From: Desulfuromusa sp.
Lineage (GTDB): Bacteria > Desulfobacterota > Desulfuromonadia > Desulfuromonadales > Geopsychrobacteraceae
Length of the DNA stretch: 64,000 nt
Assembly: GCA_016744675.1 (NCBI GenBank)
Contig: JADGDX010000006.1
Location: 1 to 64,000, forward strand
Direction of reading: 5' to 3'
Notes under the pieces: generated by a model
Seen by the model: the letters and a program-made list of their open reading frames with translations, nothing else
Databases searched by the model: none
Told to the model about the DNA's origin: nothing
Shown here: piece after piece, positions 63,761-64,000 of the stretch
Layout of the letters: the number at the start of each line of letters is the position of its first letter
Numbering within the stretch: position 1 is the first letter of the stretch
Position numbers and translations under genes: made by a program

Positions 63761-64000
63761 ATGAGTTACGTCTACCTAAACGGGCAGTTTATCAGAAGTG
63801 ACTCTGCAAAAATTTCTGTCTTTGACCAGGGGTTTTTGTATGGAGATGGAATTTTTGAAAGTTTTCGCTCCATAGGCCAAAACCTTTATCAGTTTTCACA
63901 CCACTATCAACGCCTTCTGCAGTCAGCTGAAGCCCTGTCCTACCCTGTTGAATTGACACAAAAAGAACTGGAGAAAATTCTTCTGGAATTGCGTGAGCGC
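63761..64000 (+). CDS. Class IV aminotransferase, N-terminal part (runs off window)
   Basis: 80 codons visible from ATG 63761 (TAGGAA upstream). The protein starts MSYVYLNGQF and contains VFDQGFLYGDGIFESFRS, the signature of the PLP fold type IV group (branched-chain aminotransferase, aminodeoxychorismate lyase, D-amino acid aminotransferase), followed by HYQRLLQSAEAL. The PLP Lys lies beyond the window, so the exact enzyme cannot be named. Confidence 0.88.
   Translation, partial: MSYVYLNGQFIRSDSAKISVFDQGFLYGDGIFESFRSIGQNLYQFSHHYQRLLQSAEALSYPVELTQKELEKILLELRER

Noticed and set aside
1-64000. CRISPR arrays, rRNA and tRNA genes
   Set aside because: No regularly spaced repeats and no recognisable rRNA or tRNA sequences were seen by eye; a tRNAscan and CRISPR search would be needed to exclude them fully.

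Overview
The window looks like a chromosomal segment of a free-living, anaerobic or microaerobic Gram-negative bacterium. The gene families suggest a marine or brackish member of the Desulfuromonadales (Desulfobacterota), but this is inference from gene content only. The supporting traits are a complete Na+-translocating NADH:quinone reductase operon with its flavin and maturation factors, an hrcA-grpE-dnaK-dnaJ heat-shock operon behind a CIRCE operator, many signal-transduction proteins, a reverse rubrerythrin, and a probable selenoprotein. Most of the window is ordinary, tightly packed chromosome with many 4-8 bp gene overlaps.

Layout. 1-6.0 kb is an accessory region. It starts with the N-terminus of a tyrosine recombinase of the kind that accompanies IS91-like elements, followed by small cargo genes (RidA, a BFD-like [2Fe-2S] protein, a GFA-family protein, an exported rhodanese, PsiE, lipoproteins, a beta-barrel protein). 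Several are broken: a RAYT transposase remnant beside an 18-bp perfect palindrome, a cyclase that has lost its middle, and a cysteine-rich gene with a one-base frameshift. 6-17 kb holds a TauE-type permease, tag, yigZ, lspA-ileS, two zinc-ribbon microproteins and hflKC. 17-23.3 kb is a signalling block: a solute-binding protein with two hybrid/receiver histidine kinases, then a diguanylate cyclase. 23.3-28.7 kb holds rsgA, a DMT permease, rsmE overlapped by a Pycsar-effector-like membrane protein gene, threonine deaminase and a porin-like protein.

28.8-32.3 kb is the most interesting part: an OmpR/BaeS-type two-component pair, then a three-gene unit for an exported selenoprotein (in-frame TGA followed by a hairpin that fits a bacterial SECIS), exported MsrB and exported MsrA. 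I infer a periplasmic methionine-sulfoxide repair system with a selenol partner. 32.6-41.5 kb contains a TraF-like outer-membrane protein, an RRM protein, rbgA, aroC, a lone ovothiol-type methyltransferase, and a beta-carbonic anhydrase immediately followed by a protein resembling the LCIB family of carbonic anhydrases.

41.5-55.4 kb holds the stress operon, hemW, nqrM-apbE and nqrABCDEF with a ferritin-like gene at its end. 55.8-64 kb holds a nitrilase, trxB, comM next to an exported ATP-dependent DNA ligase (a possible natural-transformation pair), a DUF255 thioredoxin-fold protein, a reverse rubrerythrin, and the start of a class IV aminotransferase. No rRNA, tRNA or CRISPR array was seen.
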